Part shown: in pieces, positions 9,991 through 20,256 of the stretch
Position numbering within the stretch: position 1 is the first letter of the stretch
Layout of the letters: each line of letters starts with the position of its first letter
DNA from: Apoda limacodes
Taxonomy: Eukaryota; Arthropoda; Insecta; Lepidoptera; Limacodidae
Length of the DNA stretch: 64,000 nucleotides
NCBI GenBank assembly: GCA_946406115.1
Contig: OX291542.1
Span: 27,415,321-27,479,320, forward strand
Reading direction: 5' to 3'
Position numbers and translations under genes: made by a program
The notes under the pieces: model-generated
Told to the model about the DNA's origin: nothing
What the model saw: only the letters and a program-made list of their open reading frames with translations
Databases searched by the model: none

Positions 9991-10019
9991 ACATATGTCA
10001 AGTTAATTTGTATTTAAAC

Positions 10020-10490
10020 CCTTATTGCGCAAGTCCAGAGGCGCACTTGACCCTTTTTTTCTTTCTCAGAAACCTTCCACGGCGTGTGCCTAACAACTTA
10101 CCAAAATTTCATTATAATCGGTTCACCCTTATTGCGCGAGTCCGATTCGAACTTGACCCTGTCCCACTCGCACTTGACCCTTTTTTTCTTTCTTAGCAAC
10201 CTTCCCCGGCGTGTGCATAACAACTTACCAAAATTTCATTACAATCGGTTCACCCCTATTGCCTTGTCCGACTCGCACTTGACCCTTTTTTCTTTCGCAG
10301 AAACCTTCCCCGGCATGTACATAACAACTTACTAAAATTTCATTACAATCGGTTCACCCTTATTGCCCTGTCCGACTCGCACTTAACCCTTTTTTTCCTT
10401 CGAAGAAATCTTCCCCGGCGTGTGCATAACAACTTTCCAAAATTTCATTACAATCGGTTTACCCTTATTGCCCTGTCCGACTAAGATGAC
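10020..10490 (+). repeat. Tandem array, ~105-bp unit, four to five copies
   Basis: CGCACTTGACCCTTTTTTTC recurs at about 10040, 10168, 10276 and 10375. Each copy is followed by AACCTTCC-CGGCGTGTGC, ACAACTTACCAAAATTTCAT and CAATCGGTTCACCCTTATTG. Spacing is 128, 108 and about 100 bp; the first interval includes a short internal duplication (CGAACTTGACCCTGTCCCA). Open frames across it are by-products of the repeat. Confidence 0.9.
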
Positions 10491-10632
10491 AAACAAGCTT
10501 ACGGCTCGCCTGATGGTAACCGGTCACCGTAGCCTGTGGACGCTTGCAACACCAGGGGTATCACTTGCGCGTTGCCGACACTTCAGAAATTAAATAACTT
10601 CTGTATTTAAGAACCATTCTTCGAACATAACC
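10482..10632 (-). mobile_element. CR1-like LINE 3' end fragment
   Basis: Minus-strand match to the last ~130 bp of the element at 1-1071: GGCAACGCGCAAGTGATACC, TGGTGTTGCAAGCGTCCACA and CCGGTTACCATCAGGCGAGC. The poly(A) is lost; the left edge abuts the tandem array. Confidence 0.85.
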
Positions 10633-11298
10633 CTTATGTCAATTCTCGTAAAAAAAAACCCTTCAGGCTTATATCTCAATGGTGGAGATCACACATAAAG
10701 GAAAACTGTTATTTTATAAAAAAGTAAATAGTTCTATAGACTTTTGTATAACATTCTTCACTTACCATTGTAGACAATTAACTTTACCAAATAAAACAAC
10801 CACTCAGAATGGAAGGACATCTCTTCTATAACAATATGGTTTTGACTAAGGGTGTTCCTACTATAAGAATGAGAGCAGGCTTTGAAAATCGATTATCCCT
10901 TCATAATAAATAAGGTTTTACTTGGACATATCATACTAATATTATAAATGTGAAAGTATGTCTGGATGGATGATTCTTACTCTATAACTCGCCTGTCGGC
11001 CTTCTTTTTGTGTTTGTGCTAAATGTGGCCGCTTTTAGAGAATACCCAAATAAAAATTTAACAGACATATTCCACAAACAATGTAAATTTTGTGAAATTA
11101 GATAATGACTAGTTAGTATTTTTCATTTTTTTTTTTTTACGTTTTTAGAATACGCTTTATACAAAGAAAAAATTAAATAATATCTTGCGGCATACTTAGT
11201 GTGCAGTATATGGGGCCCTAATGTTTTCCTGTTCTTATATCTGTTGTATAGTGCAGAAACAAAGAATATATATGCAAAATTATCTATACAATACATAA
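10633..11298. other. Spacer with a small repeat end
   Basis: TACTAATATTATAAATGTGAAAG near 10937 is the minus-strand terminus of the dispersed repeat seen at 16053-16378. Otherwise AT-rich with no gene. Confidence 0.5.
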
Positions 11299-12033
11299 TT
11301 ATAAAAAGTATTTGTGAGTTTGTTTATTTATGACAATTTCGGACCAATTCTGAAATTCATTTGATATTTTACAACTATATTGCCCATTTAAAAATAAAAC
11401 GGGATTCAACGGGTCGTTTTTTGGCAAAATACCTTTTTCCCGACGCGAAGTTTCGGCTTGGTTACACGGGTAGCCTGGCGGTGCGCGGCGTCTTCGACTT
11501 CGAGGGGAGGCGTCCTGTTGAACTACCCTCAGTTCGCCATTTATATACTTGTCATAATCACTACACACAACACTAACGGGGTCCTCGGGTGCGTTCGTTG
11601 GTGAAACTTCAGAGCTGTATTTGCCCATGACTGGATTCCATGCAGGCGACAGTTTGTATCCATCCTCACGATTTAAGTTGTAATGCTTTTTCATTTTAAT
11701 CGCGTCGCGTATATACCAATCTACGGTAATATTATGGCGATCGGTGGACATAAGCTTAGGCTAGTGGAGCTCAATCCAGTGGTTGGAATTTGAGTCAATC
11801 AGATGTTCTGCTATAGCTAATTTTGTCGTTTGGCAAATCTTAACAGCAGCAATATGTTCTTTGACTCTGTCCGCAATTGTACGTTTCGTCTGGCCAATGT
11901 AAGAACTGCCGCAGCTGCAGTCAATTTTGTAGACACCTGGTGTTTGGTACGCGATTACGTTCTTTGGTGTGCGCACCTGCTGTTCAATTTTGCAGAGTGG
12001 AACATATACAGTCATAACGCAGAATCTACTCAA
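11299..12033 (-). pseudogene. Penelope-like element, GIY-YIG endonuclease C-terminal part
   Basis: The minus-strand frame 12033-11761 encodes GVYKIDCSCGSSYIGQTKRT, the GIY-YIG nuclease signature of Penelope-like elements with its CxC insertion, followed by the helix AIAEHLIDSN. A frame change near 11755 leads into 11751-11299, which begins with YIRDAIKMKKHYNLNREDGYKLSPAW-like sequence, the usual tail of Penelope proteins. The nuclease would nick target DNA for reverse transcription. The RT domain that should lie upstream (rightward on this strand) is absent: instead, RT sequence sits in the opposite orientation from 12040. It is a broken relic. Confidence 0.85.
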
Positions 12034-12039
12034 AATTCT

Positions 12040-12192
12040 TAGATGTTAAATTGAATGTAAGGGAAGTTGGCTCTCTTGGACATACTGTATATCGGAAACC
12101 CACACACACGGACAGATATCTGAATGCCTCCTTGCATCATCACCCGCGTCACCTACAATCAGGTATGACGTTCCTCACTAACCGAGCTTACA
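12040..12192 (+). pseudogene. Penelope-like element, RT thumb fragment, opposite orientation
   Basis: Plus-strand translation gives [31 protein letters not shown] and FLTNRAYTL. This is the conserved region between the RT palm/thumb and the endonuclease linker of Penelope-like elements. It faces away from the GIY-YIG piece (11299-12033, minus), so the two halves are head to head. About 50 codons are preserved before a stop near 12190. Confidence 0.8.
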
Positions 12193-12374
12193 CTTTGTGA
12201 CCCTGAACATTTAGATACGTATTTAAATTAGTATTAGAACGAGAAAATTTATTAAATTATATAACTATATTGCTCCACATAAATAAAGGCTACGTTATTT
12301 CTGAAAATTTCAGAATACAGTTAGATACGGGGACATTATAAATTAGATAAAATCAACACGGATCAGTCTCAAAG

Positions 12375-12590
12375 CAGCTTAACGTAAGTCAAACAGCTGC
12401 CTGATGCATAGTCATGCTTTTGATCGTAAATCTCGTTTGCTTGCGAGAGGTGCAAGGCAATGATAGCTCGAGTCTTGTTTAAGGCATAAATGAATTTGAT
12501 ACTTACACAGTGTAAGCAATCAACTTGTAGTATAAGTAACAATAGGTTCGATTTAAAAATAATTTTAATTGTAACATCTTTCTTCAATAT
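12375..12590 (+). repeat. Dispersed repeat (GGTGCAAGGCAATGATAGCT), copy 1 of 3
   Basis: Shares CTCGTTTGCTTGCGAGAGG, GTGCAAGG-AATGATAGCTCGAG and TTACACAGTGTAAG with 35110-35270, and more weakly with 16465-16680 (CACGCTTGCGAGGG, GATGCAAAGTGATGATAGCT). It is non-coding, with an unknown family. Confidence 0.75.
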
Positions 12591-12699
12591 CCTTGTAGTT
12601 TAACAGTAATTTCAAGGACTGATGCCATAATTTGATAACAGCCAGAACCGACTCCCTCCGAATCTTGCAAGCACGCAATTAGCTCAGAAAATAAAAAAA

Positions 12700-12755
12700 A
12701 ATTGCCTCCAGGTGGTCACTCATCCGAGTACTGTATACGCTCGACGTTGCTTATC
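12700..12755 (-). repeat. 5S rRNA-derived fragment
   Basis: The plus-strand text CCAGGTGGTCACTCATCCGA then GTACTG and GCTCGACGTTGCTTA is the reverse complement of the 5S rRNA 3' half (AGCAACGTCG...GTACTCGGATGAGTGACCACC). Fragment only. Confidence 0.8.
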
Positions 12756-12769
12756 TTCGTCTATCAATC

Positions 12770-13215
12770 TTGTGCTTGTCTTGCGTCTTTCTTATCTCTA
12801 CATCGTGTCTACCTCATGTTGAACCCGTGTCTACCAAGAGTCTATATACTTTTTCGCTAATAAATACATACATACAAAGAAAACACTCAGATTCACGACA
12901 AACACATTTTTTTATCCTGCGCAGGAATTAAACCCGGTTCAGCATGCAGGTTACTATCCACTAAGCCACTGATGCTGTCTTATTTTATATTTATCTCGCG
13001 TCTTTCTCATGTTTACCTCGTGTCTATCTTATATCTACCTCATGCCTATCGTATGACTTATACCTATTATAGCTTTCTCCCATCTTTCTAGTGTCTGTTT
13101 TGGTCTACCTCACATCTACCTTGTGTCTACTTCAAGCCTACCTGTGTCTACCTCGTGTCTTCCTCTTTTCTAACCGGAGTCTACTCATGTCTACCACAGG
13201 TCTACCTCGTCTAGA
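12770..13215 (+). repeat. Degenerate 11-12-bp satellite (GTCTACCTCATG-like)
   Basis: GTCTACCTCGT, GTTTACCTCGT, ATCTACCTCAT, GTCTACCTTGT and similar words recur about every 10-12 bp through most of the interval, interrupted between ~12845 and 12985 by a SINE. Mutated but clearly periodic. Confidence 0.8.
12845..12985 (-). repeat. tRNA-derived SINE inserted in the satellite
   Basis: On the minus strand, CAGTGGCTTAGTGGATAGTA resembles an A box and CCGGGTTTAATTCCTGCGC a B box. A tail with GTATGTATGTATTTATTAGC follows toward 12850. Satellite sequence lies on both sides. Confidence 0.7.
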
Positions 13216-13239
13216 TCGTTTTTGAAACATTTTGTTGAT

Positions 13240-13995
13240 ACAATCGTATTTTTAGGGTACAATACCTCAAAAGGAAAAAAGGAACCCTTATTGAATCACT
13301 TTGAAGTGCGTCTATCTGTTTGTCAAGACCCTTTTTTTCAGTAACGCGTGACGGTATCAAGTTGAAATTAATATCAAATACGAAGGTTTACGCTCCCTTT
13401 AAGCTGTAAAAACAATCAAGCTTCTAAGTCAACGCAATAAAAAAATACGGCCGAAATACAGCCTTTTTTGTCACATATTTATTATGTATTCACAAATAAA
13501 TTATAGCCTATTACCTTCCGTTGTCCTAAAATCATGAAATTTGACACGGAGCAAGGTCTGACATCACAAATATAGGTAAAAATTTGAAATTAGTTTATTT
13601 GTTGTTAGAACACATTAAAAAAAAGTTTGTCTGTCTTCTGTAAAAACCCTTTAACTCCTTTAAGTGTTACGCGTTAAGGTATCAAGTTGAAATTAATATT
13701 AAATACTAAAGTCTACGATAACCTAAAATTTAAAAAAAATCAAGATCATAAGTCAATGCAATAAAAAAATATTCCCAAAATACGGTCATTTTTGTCGCAT
13801 ATTTGTCGCACAAATGAATCAAAACCAATGGGATTATTTCCGTTAACTGAAATCAAAATCTGAATCATGAAATTTGGCAACGAGCAAGATACAGGAAAAA
13901 ACTCAAAAACTGATCATGAACCTGTGAGACTGGATCTCATGATGAAAGAACTATCTACATATAATAAGTTTGTATGAAACCCTCGGCCAGACTCG
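13240..13995 (-). repeat. Dispersed repeat, tandemly duplicated (~355-bp unit)
   Basis: Two copies share TATCAAGTTGAAATTAATAT, AAGTCAA-GCAATAAAAAAAT and AATCATGAAATTTG. The right end, CAGACTCGCACTTGGCCGG, is the terminus shared with the CCAAGTGCGAGTCGGACTC family, read in reverse. Confidence 0.8.
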
Positions 13996-14279
13996 CACTT
14001 GGCCGGTTTTTAAAATTATGAAAAAAATCGAAGAGAAACGGAATTATTCCTTATGCGTTATTGCGTACAGACATATTAATATGGGTGCAGAGTCACCGTC
14101 ACACCATTTTGCCACACCAGGGTGGAACAGAACATTTTTTTTCTTCATAGTCACTCTAGAATAACACTCGAGAATTTAATTTTTCACACTTTCATCTTTT
14201 GACGTATACAATACTAGGTCGCTTCTTACCCGTGGTACTACTAGGCACATTGGTAACTATCCTTATGATAGTGTTTTAT

Positions 14280-14322
14280 TAACCCCCGACACAAAATGAT
14301 GGGTGTTATAAGTTTGACCGGT

Positions 14323-14365
<43 letters not shown>

Positions 14366-14465
14366 TGTGTATCTGTCTGTGGCACCGCAGCTCTTAAACG
14401 GATGAACTGATTCGAATGAGGTTTTTTTATTAGAAAGCAGGCTCAGCCGTTCAGCCCTTTCGAGG
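14280..14465 (+). repeat. Dispersed repeat containing a (GT)n microsatellite
   Basis: AACCCCCGACACAAAATGAT and GTTATAAGTTTGACCG precede a GT run at about 14324-14364; then GTGGCACCGCAGCTCTTAAA and CGGATGAACTGATTCGAATG follow. The order is typical of a widespread lepidopteran repeat. Confidence 0.75.
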
Positions 14466-14779
14466 TTATGAGCTCTTTTGTTAGCTCCAGAAGGGATCTA
14501 AGACGCATTGTGGATATTTACTTTACTTTCAAACAGATGTGTGATCTTAAATTTGAAATACCCTTTTACCTCTCCCACATAAGTATGCAAGATAATGGGA
14601 TCCTTGGTCTGATTCTGCAGTCAGTATATCCAGCAAACTTTAGAAAAAATAATAATAGTTGTCGTCTTTGGATTCGCTTTGATCAGTATTTTTGATTCTA
14701 TATACAATACAGTGGTGGCAGATATGTAGTGTTGGATTTTTTGATCAGTATTTTGGTGGTGACATTAGGATAAGTTAAT

Positions 14780-15085
14780 GTTATGAGTAAAGAAACTTTA
14801 CACTCTGTAGTATAACAAAAACTTAATAAAACCCTAACGCAAAAAAAGCAAACATTTAAAAAGTCAAAAATAATACGTATCGTTGATGTCGCGTCGGGGT
14901 ACCAATTCAACGAGCAAACCATATCGTGCCATCCATCAATTTCTATAATTAAAATATAGGCATTACTCAATCGTATTTGATAGCTCAACGATATGTATTA
15001 TTTTTGACTTTTAAATGTATATTTTTTTAGCGTTGGGGTTTTTTTAATTTTTGTTATACAACAGAATATCAAGTTTCTCTTTTTA
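14780..15085. mobile_element. Long foldback element (~100-bp arms)
   Basis: The left arm (about 14790-14887) has GTATAACAAAAACTTAATAA, AAACCCTAACGC and AAGTCAAAAATAATACGTAT; the right arm (about 14983-15082) is its diverged reverse complement, with ATGTATTATTTTTGACTTTT and TTAGCGTTGGGG. The loop is ~95 bp. A partial direct repeat of the right arm follows at 15084-15135. MITE-like and non-coding. Confidence 0.8.
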
Positions 15086-15224
15086 AATGTTTATTTATCT
15101 TTTTAGCGTTTGGGTTGTTTTAATTTTTTAATTAATTCTTGGTTCAAATACTGATAGGCAATGAACTACGAAAAAACTGTTTAGTGTTCTTATCAGCTAT
15201 AACAGAGATGTTTTAATTAAACTT

Positions 15225-15460
15225 CTTCACGTTGGTCTCTTCTTTCTTTCGACTTTGAATTACTGTTGCGGCTTTCGTAATAGAGTTTCTCTCATGCTAC
15301 CTGCTAACAGACAATAAGTTCATAGCACGTGTAAAGTTTTCTTATTACTTGCAATAGCTTTTACCTCATTTTACAAAGTTTTCCGAGATGAGAAGTTCAC
15401 TGCGGATAAAAACTTTGTCCATCTCGATCCAGCAATTGGTAGCCCTGTTTCTATGCTATA
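15225..15460 (+). repeat. Dispersed repeat, copy A (partner at 36905-37130)
   Basis: Shares AACAGACAAT-AGTTCAT, GTGTAAAGTTTTCTTATTA, CAAAGTTTTC and the CATCTCGATCCA/CATCTTGATCCA block with the partner, colinear over about 230 bp. Family unknown. Confidence 0.8.
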
Positions 15461-15604
15461 GGTATGTATTTCGACACTGCTTAAATAAAATCTTACTTAC
15501 CTTCTTGATAAGTCAATCTCTTTAGGTTTTGCTTCCCTTTTTTTAGTTAGCCAATGCTGAAAGTAGCTATCAATGATTTTGACTGAAGCAATTTTTAGTG
15601 CCTT

Positions 15605-15855
15605 TTTTTTTTACACACCGAGGTGGAAAACAATCTTACGGTCCACCTCATTACCGAAGCCTATGGATAGATGCTTGGAAAACTAGGAGCATGAGTATGA
15701 CTCGTGGGTTGCCCACGTTTAATTTATCTAATCACGCCCTTTTCGAAGGACCCCTTCCTTTAGTCCTTAGGTAAAACCTCGGCAGAAAGCTATCTGGTGA
15801 GGGCACTACTTTCCTATACTGCGCTTTCCAATGCGCGGTAACCAGTAAAGTTAAG
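15605..15855 (-). repeat. Probable LINE 3' UTR-like repeat
   Basis: Starts with a T tract and ACACCGAGGTGG, then ACGGTCCACCTCATTACCGA and a GC-richer body ending GCGCTTTCCAATGCGCGGTA. The T tract followed by an inverted short motif looks like a minus-strand LINE/SINE end. Tentative. Confidence 0.4.
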
Positions 15856-16052
15856 CTTGTTTCCCATTTGTTATTGTCTAATTGTGCTGTAGTGTCCACT
15901 GTGGTTTATTAATTTTACGAGCTATTACGTTACTTTGGTTCCACTAAGTAAACAACTATGTTTCGGCTTCATAATCATCCGTAGCAACACATAGGTTGTG
16001 TACTAACACATAAGTTTACCAAACAAACAGACTTTGTCAATTATTATAATAC

Positions 16053-16385
16053 TAGACTTTGCCAGCGGCTCCGCCCGCCCTAAATTCGGTTATCAGTGTG
16101 GGACTCCTTCATTTAATCACAGTATTAATACTGTGATTTACTCCTTAATTACACTAATGAAATTTGCTATATCAAGCTGTAGCTATAGCTATAGTTCGTT
16201 TAAGCTCGGTTATAGTTATTCCCGCGGGAATTTCGGGATAAAAAGTAGCCTATATGCTACTCCAGGACCTAAACTATATGTATATCAAGTTTCATCCCGA
16301 TCCGTCCAGTGGTTGAAGCGTGAAAAAGTAACAAACATCCATCCAAACAAACTTTCACATTTATAATATTAGTAGTATTATAAGA
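16053..16385 (+). repeat. Dispersed repeat with CCAGCGGCTCCGCCCGCC head
   Basis: Head CCAGCGGCTCCGCCCGCC, body GGGATAAAAAGTAGCCTATA and ATCCGTCCAGTGGTTGAAGC, end CACATTTATAATATTAGTAG. This common lepidopteran repeat is also present at 35370, 46190 (minus), 47125 (minus), 50600 and 52090. It contains a short SerTyr codon repeat but no real gene. Confidence 0.8.
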
Positions 16386-16464
16386 TAAATATTTTGTAAT
16401 GGTAATGAGTCAGTCATGTGATTTTGTTTAGATAGACAAAGTACATTGCGTCTACTCAAAGGAC

Positions 16465-16680
16465 CACTTACACAAAGTTGCTTGGTGCATCGTCACGCTT
16501 GCGAGGGTTAAAGTGTTTGCTTTGGACCGATGCAAAGTGATGATAGCTGAAGCTGTGTTTGAGGTGTGAATTGTGTGCTTCATAAAATTTTTGGGTTCGT
16601 TACGTCAAGGTTGATCCTGTCAAGCTAAATATATATTTGTATATGATTGCGTTTTAAAAACAATTGTTATAAAGTCAAGG
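16465..16680 (+). repeat. Dispersed repeat (GATGCAAAGTGATGATAGCT), diverged copy 2 of 3
   Basis: Weaker match to 12375-12590 and 35110-35270, recognised by CACGCTTGCGAGGG and TGCAAAGTGATGATAGCT. Confidence 0.5.
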
Positions 16681-17217
16681 AGATCTTTGGAATGGTAAAT
16701 GGACCTAAACGACATAACAGCTTAGCTTTTATAATGTTAACAACTTTAACTTAACCTTAATAATTTATATCAATTATAAATATTTGTTACTTTGTAAACA
16801 TCTACTGTAACTCGCACGCATTAAAAAGAATATCATTATATACTAATATATATATAGTACTACTATAGTAGGTTGGAATTTGACGAACCGGTTTCTAAAG
16901 ATAGCTGGAAAAAACTAAAGGACAAGGACAACATTTTCTGGACCCAAGGACTTACTGGTTATTTTTGGGCTGGCAAAACTACTGAGAACTCATAACCTCA
17001 TTCCAATTTCATAGAAAAGTAGTTAAGTAGTTAACAAGGTGACAAAGTTAAAACCCTTTAATATACGAATGGTTGGACATTATTATGATTTAGTGTCCAA
17101 CTACCGCTGTATAATGGACTCTGAGGAATTGTTTGGTTAAAGTAAATCTTCTGAAGATAGCCTAAGTACTGTGAAAATACTAACCCTCACAGTAATAAAT
17201 CAATTATTTGACAAAAC

Positions 17218-17385
17218 AAAACCAAATTGTGTCAATTCCAGCGGGAATACAACCTATTAAACAGATTGCTTTTCGTCTGTCGAATCTGAAAATGGTAACA
17301 TACATTTTCCGCGATTGGAAAATGGAGGCACTTTACCAAATTCTCATTCGGTGTTCGCAAAATTAACAAAGATTTTTATAACCTA
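17218..17385 (+). repeat. Dispersed repeat, copy B (partner at 2096-2255)
   Basis: Same orientation and order of blocks as 2096-2255. Here the arm GCGATTGGAAAATGGAGGCA carries a small insertion. Confidence 0.7.
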
Positions 17386-17619
17386 GGTAGATAAGTATAA
17401 ATTGCTTACTATTGCATCTATCTTCCAATTAAAAACGAATTCTGCTGTAAAACTTTTAATTGTATAAATCCATTAAAATGATAGTTTGTCATTTTCTACA
17501 AACAAATATTTTCAGACAATTTTAGGTATACATATGCACAGGAGCATACTCCATTAATAATTTAACATACGTCTTTTGTGTTCTATATATTCAATTGCCA
17601 AACAAGCCTTTTGAATTGG

Positions 17620-17920
17620 GTCTAAGACGGGCTGTGATAGTCGACGATCCCAAACTTACAAACTGTTTCGAATTCTTAGTCTGAGAATAGACTTTGCATC
17701 CCTGTGTGTGTTCTACCGCTTGTACAATGGGTTGTGTTCTGAGGTATTTCTCTAAGGACTATGGGGTTCTTGAAGAAAGTAGTTATTAGATTTTTGAAGG
17801 GTCGGCAACGCGTGTGTGATGTCCCAGGTGTAGCAAGTGTCCATAGGCTGCTGTGACCGCTTACCATCAGGTGGAGCGCAAGCTTGTTTGCCACCTTAGA
17901 GGTGTAAAAAAAAAAAAACT
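17620..17920 (+). mobile_element. CR1-like LINE 3' end, internally deleted
   Basis: Matches the LINE at 1-1071 from GACGGGCTGTGA to the poly(A) (A run at about 17907-17919). About 170 bp of the coding region is missing between GTTGTGTTCTGAGG and TTCTCTAAGGACTATGGGG, and the remainder is frameshifted. Confidence 0.88.
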
Positions 17921-18084
17921 TGTCTATGGGCCTACTTCGAAAAGAACTCAACAGTATTCTACGACTTCAGAACGTGTATGTCTCTAGAGAACGGAAACTG
18001 GCAATCGGAGAGCAGCGCCCAAAGAGCGCTCGTTGGAGTGGAGCCACAGACAATCACGGAACTACTTGCAGCGGTGTTCTAAGA

Positions 18085-18250
18085 GTGTAGTCCATCATCA
18101 ATCAACCTATAGCAGTCTCCTGTTGGATATAGGACTTTCGCAACATTCGGGCCTCCGCCTTTCTCATCCAGCTACTTCCGGCTCCCTTATTTAGATAGTC
18201 ATTGGTCCACCTAGCTGGGGGGTGACCCACGCTACGCATACCAATTGTTA
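18085..18250 (-). repeat. LINE 3' tail-like repeat
   Basis: ATCAATCAACCTATAGCAGT, CTCCTGTTGGATATAGGACT and CTCATCCAGCTACTTCCGGC follow the order of a common lepidopteran RTE-type LINE 3' region read on the minus strand. Diverged. Confidence 0.55.
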
Positions 18251-18869
18251 TACAGTAAGTAAACATATAGATATCTATTGAGAGGTGAAACGGTCAGCAA
18301 TGCGGAGGACACACCAGGGGCTCTAGACGATTGTGGTCAATGCCGATAGCGATCATAGAAACCCCATTACCTGACCAAATAAAGAACATATTTTTGACAT
18401 AACCTTACCACGAAATCTACATCCTATTTGGTGTGATAATAACGTCTCTACAGTAGGAACCTAGCTGCACAGCAAACTCCAAGCGGGTGTAGTAACAGTC
18501 CCCGTTGAAATGGAGCATGAGTGCCTCTCGCGCAATGATGTTGATGATTGTGATGATGATTGATGACATAACCAGCCCTAAAATGATACACATAGTAGCA
18601 TACATACTACACAAGTTGCAATGTAACATACAAATGTATAATAATACCAATAGACCAAAATTTACTTTGCTAATGGAACTTCCTTGTTAGCGTCATTGAA
18701 TCACCGACTGTTGGCGGCCTGAACTGCTTTGCAAACAGAATGAAGATACCCGACAATCAGGTGGAAATGACTATTACTTGTAGTCATAGCAATAGCTACA
18801 TAAATTTGTGTGATATACAAAATTCGGTCCCTTGCATAGAATCATAAATTAACTAATAAAAAAAGCAAT
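18251..18869. other. Spacer, no gene recognised
   Basis: Includes a GATGATGATTGATGA-type simple stretch near 18540. No family recognised in the short frames. Confidence 0.5.
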
Positions 18870-18872
18870 AGT

Positions 18873-18986
18873 ACATTATGTATTAAGGGTGGTAAGGAGA
18901 AAATTACTAACGAGAAATAGCCATTTAGAAGCCGAAGGCCAATCGAATTTGTAATTTCCGTACCGCCCTTGTTACACACAATGTTT
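18873..18986. mobile_element. Short MITE-like inverted-repeat element
   Basis: Left end ACATTATGTATTAAGGGTGG and right end ACCGCCCTTGTTACACACAA are inverted relatives about 115 bp apart. Related ends appear at 53565-53675. Confidence 0.6.
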
Positions 18987-19363
18987 TTCATCACATCTGC
19001 GAGTGAATAAATAGAAATATGAGGTAACTAAATAAATAAACTCACCAAAAACAAATTAAATGGAGGGAATGGAAGAAGAGAAAACAACCCCACCGCCAGA
19101 CGGAGAATTTATGAATAAAAAGTTTTGGTTGAAGTTAAATCTTGTAATTCCTTGTAGTTTATATTTAAAACAGACACTTTTTATACATACTTTATAGAAT
19201 AGGTGCCTTCTTACCGCCCGTGGGTTCTAAAAAATTTACAAAGAAGAAACCCGAGGGTGTAATTAAGCACTTAGCACCCACTTGTCCGCACGTAATGACG
19301 CTGTTTACGAGTAAACCATGTTTATGTAGTAGAGAGCAAATCTAAACTGAAAGTTACTTTTTG

Positions 19364-19369
19364 TAAAAC
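19364..19369. repeat. Left 6-bp target-site duplication of the Polinton (TAAAAC)
   Basis: TAAAAC sits directly before the 5'-AG terminus; an identical TAAAAC is at 23000-23005 directly after the right terminus. Six-bp duplications are characteristic of Polintons. Confidence 0.9.
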
Positions 19370-19504
19370 AGTTGTAGGAATCCGTTGGTTCTGGCTCACT
19401 GCCCCCTAACCTCAACCCCTCTGCCAAAAAAAACCAAAATTTTCGTGCGAGCCGACTCGCGCTTGACCACTCTCAAAAACAGATCGCCTTCTAAGGGCCT
19501 GGGA

Positions 19505-19685
19505 GGCGGCGACTCACACTTGACGAAAACTACCCCTGACGCACGCCTGGGGGATGGCGACTCACACTTGACAAAACTACCCCTGAAGCTGGGGGGCGCC
19601 TGGCGACTTACGCTTTATGAAAATTACCCCCGAAGCTGGCAGGCGTGGTGACTCACGCTTGACCAAAACTACCGCGTGATGTCAC
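19505..19685 (+). repeat. Polinton TIR iterons, ~46-bp unit (four copies)
   Basis: GACTCACACTTGAC or variants begin at 19511, 19559, 19605 and 19650, each followed by AAAACTACCCCTGA-like and GC-rich CTGGGGG-like blocks. A looser copy (GACTCGCGCTTGACC) is at about 19457. The right TIR has five copies (22700-22905, minus). Confidence 0.9.
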
Positions 19686-20058
19686 AGTGGCTACTGTGTA
19701 TAACTTGTTTCTAGCTTTGTTATGTAATTATATCATTATCGTAATGGGTCTATCATGTTTTTCCCGTTCATAATTAAGTTATTCTTATTTAATTACAATG
19801 CCGTTGGTGGTGATATTCCAAAAACTACTCCCCCGAGGGTGTATCTCAAGATTTTAGGGGTGTGTCTACTTACGCTTTATAAAAACTTGACCTAGATGTG
19901 ATGTGTCGGTTCACGCTTGACATGACTTGACATGTTATACCTAAAAAAAATCTTCAATTCAAGTCGATCGAATTTTAAAGAGAAAAGCTGATAAAAGTGT
20001 TAAAGATTTACAACTAGCATCGACGTCAACATCTTCCAATACAACACGTACACAGGAC

Positions 20059-20247
20059 ATGATGTGTCAAATATGTGATTTACAGGTTAACCAAAGATTC
20101 TATGCTCGGCACTTACGATCTAAGAAACACAAAGAGAAATGTCTTATTCTTAATCATAATTTACCTTATGTGTCTGTTATATCACTTCTAAAGTATTTAA
20201 AGCATCAATTGAAGAATCAATACTATTTCTTATTTAGGAAAGTTTAA
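20059..20247 (+). pseudogene. polB: N-terminal C2H2 zinc finger of Polinton DNA polymerase B (left TIR copy)
   Basis: The frame starting with ATG at 20059 encodes a C2H2 finger: Cys3 and Cys6 (CQIC), His18 and His24 (RHLRSKKH), then lysine-rich sequence. The frame upstream, from about 19960, is also open and reads into it, so the true protein may start earlier. A frame change near 20180 connects to VFKASIEESILFLI and ESLKGLTIVKV, the usual N-terminal region of Polinton-type PolB, with an in-frame TAG between them in both TIR copies. The finger is therefore read as the polymerase N-terminus, not a separate gene. The deletion derivative cannot yield a full enzyme. Confidence 0.8.
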
Positions 20248-20256
20248 AAGGGTTAA

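Larger units (their letters stand above)
19370..20256 (+). repeat. Polinton left terminal inverted repeat
   Basis: Complementary to 22197-22999 almost throughout. It differs by one fewer ~46-bp iteron, by about 90 bp around 19890-19980 that are absent from the right copy, and by scattered single changes. It includes the coding start of the polymerase (zinc finger at 20059). Matching stops after AAAGTTTAAAAGGGTTA. Confidence 0.9.

Noticed and set aside
10008..10335. Open frames with repeated LTLFFFL / NNLPKFHYNRFT text
   Set aside because: Translation of a ~105-bp tandem repeat; no start context and no family.
19385..19651. 88-codon frame with GGGDSHLTKTTP repeats (also 22713-22943 minus)
   Set aside because: Translation of the Polinton TIR iterons; the period and both-strand duplication explain it.
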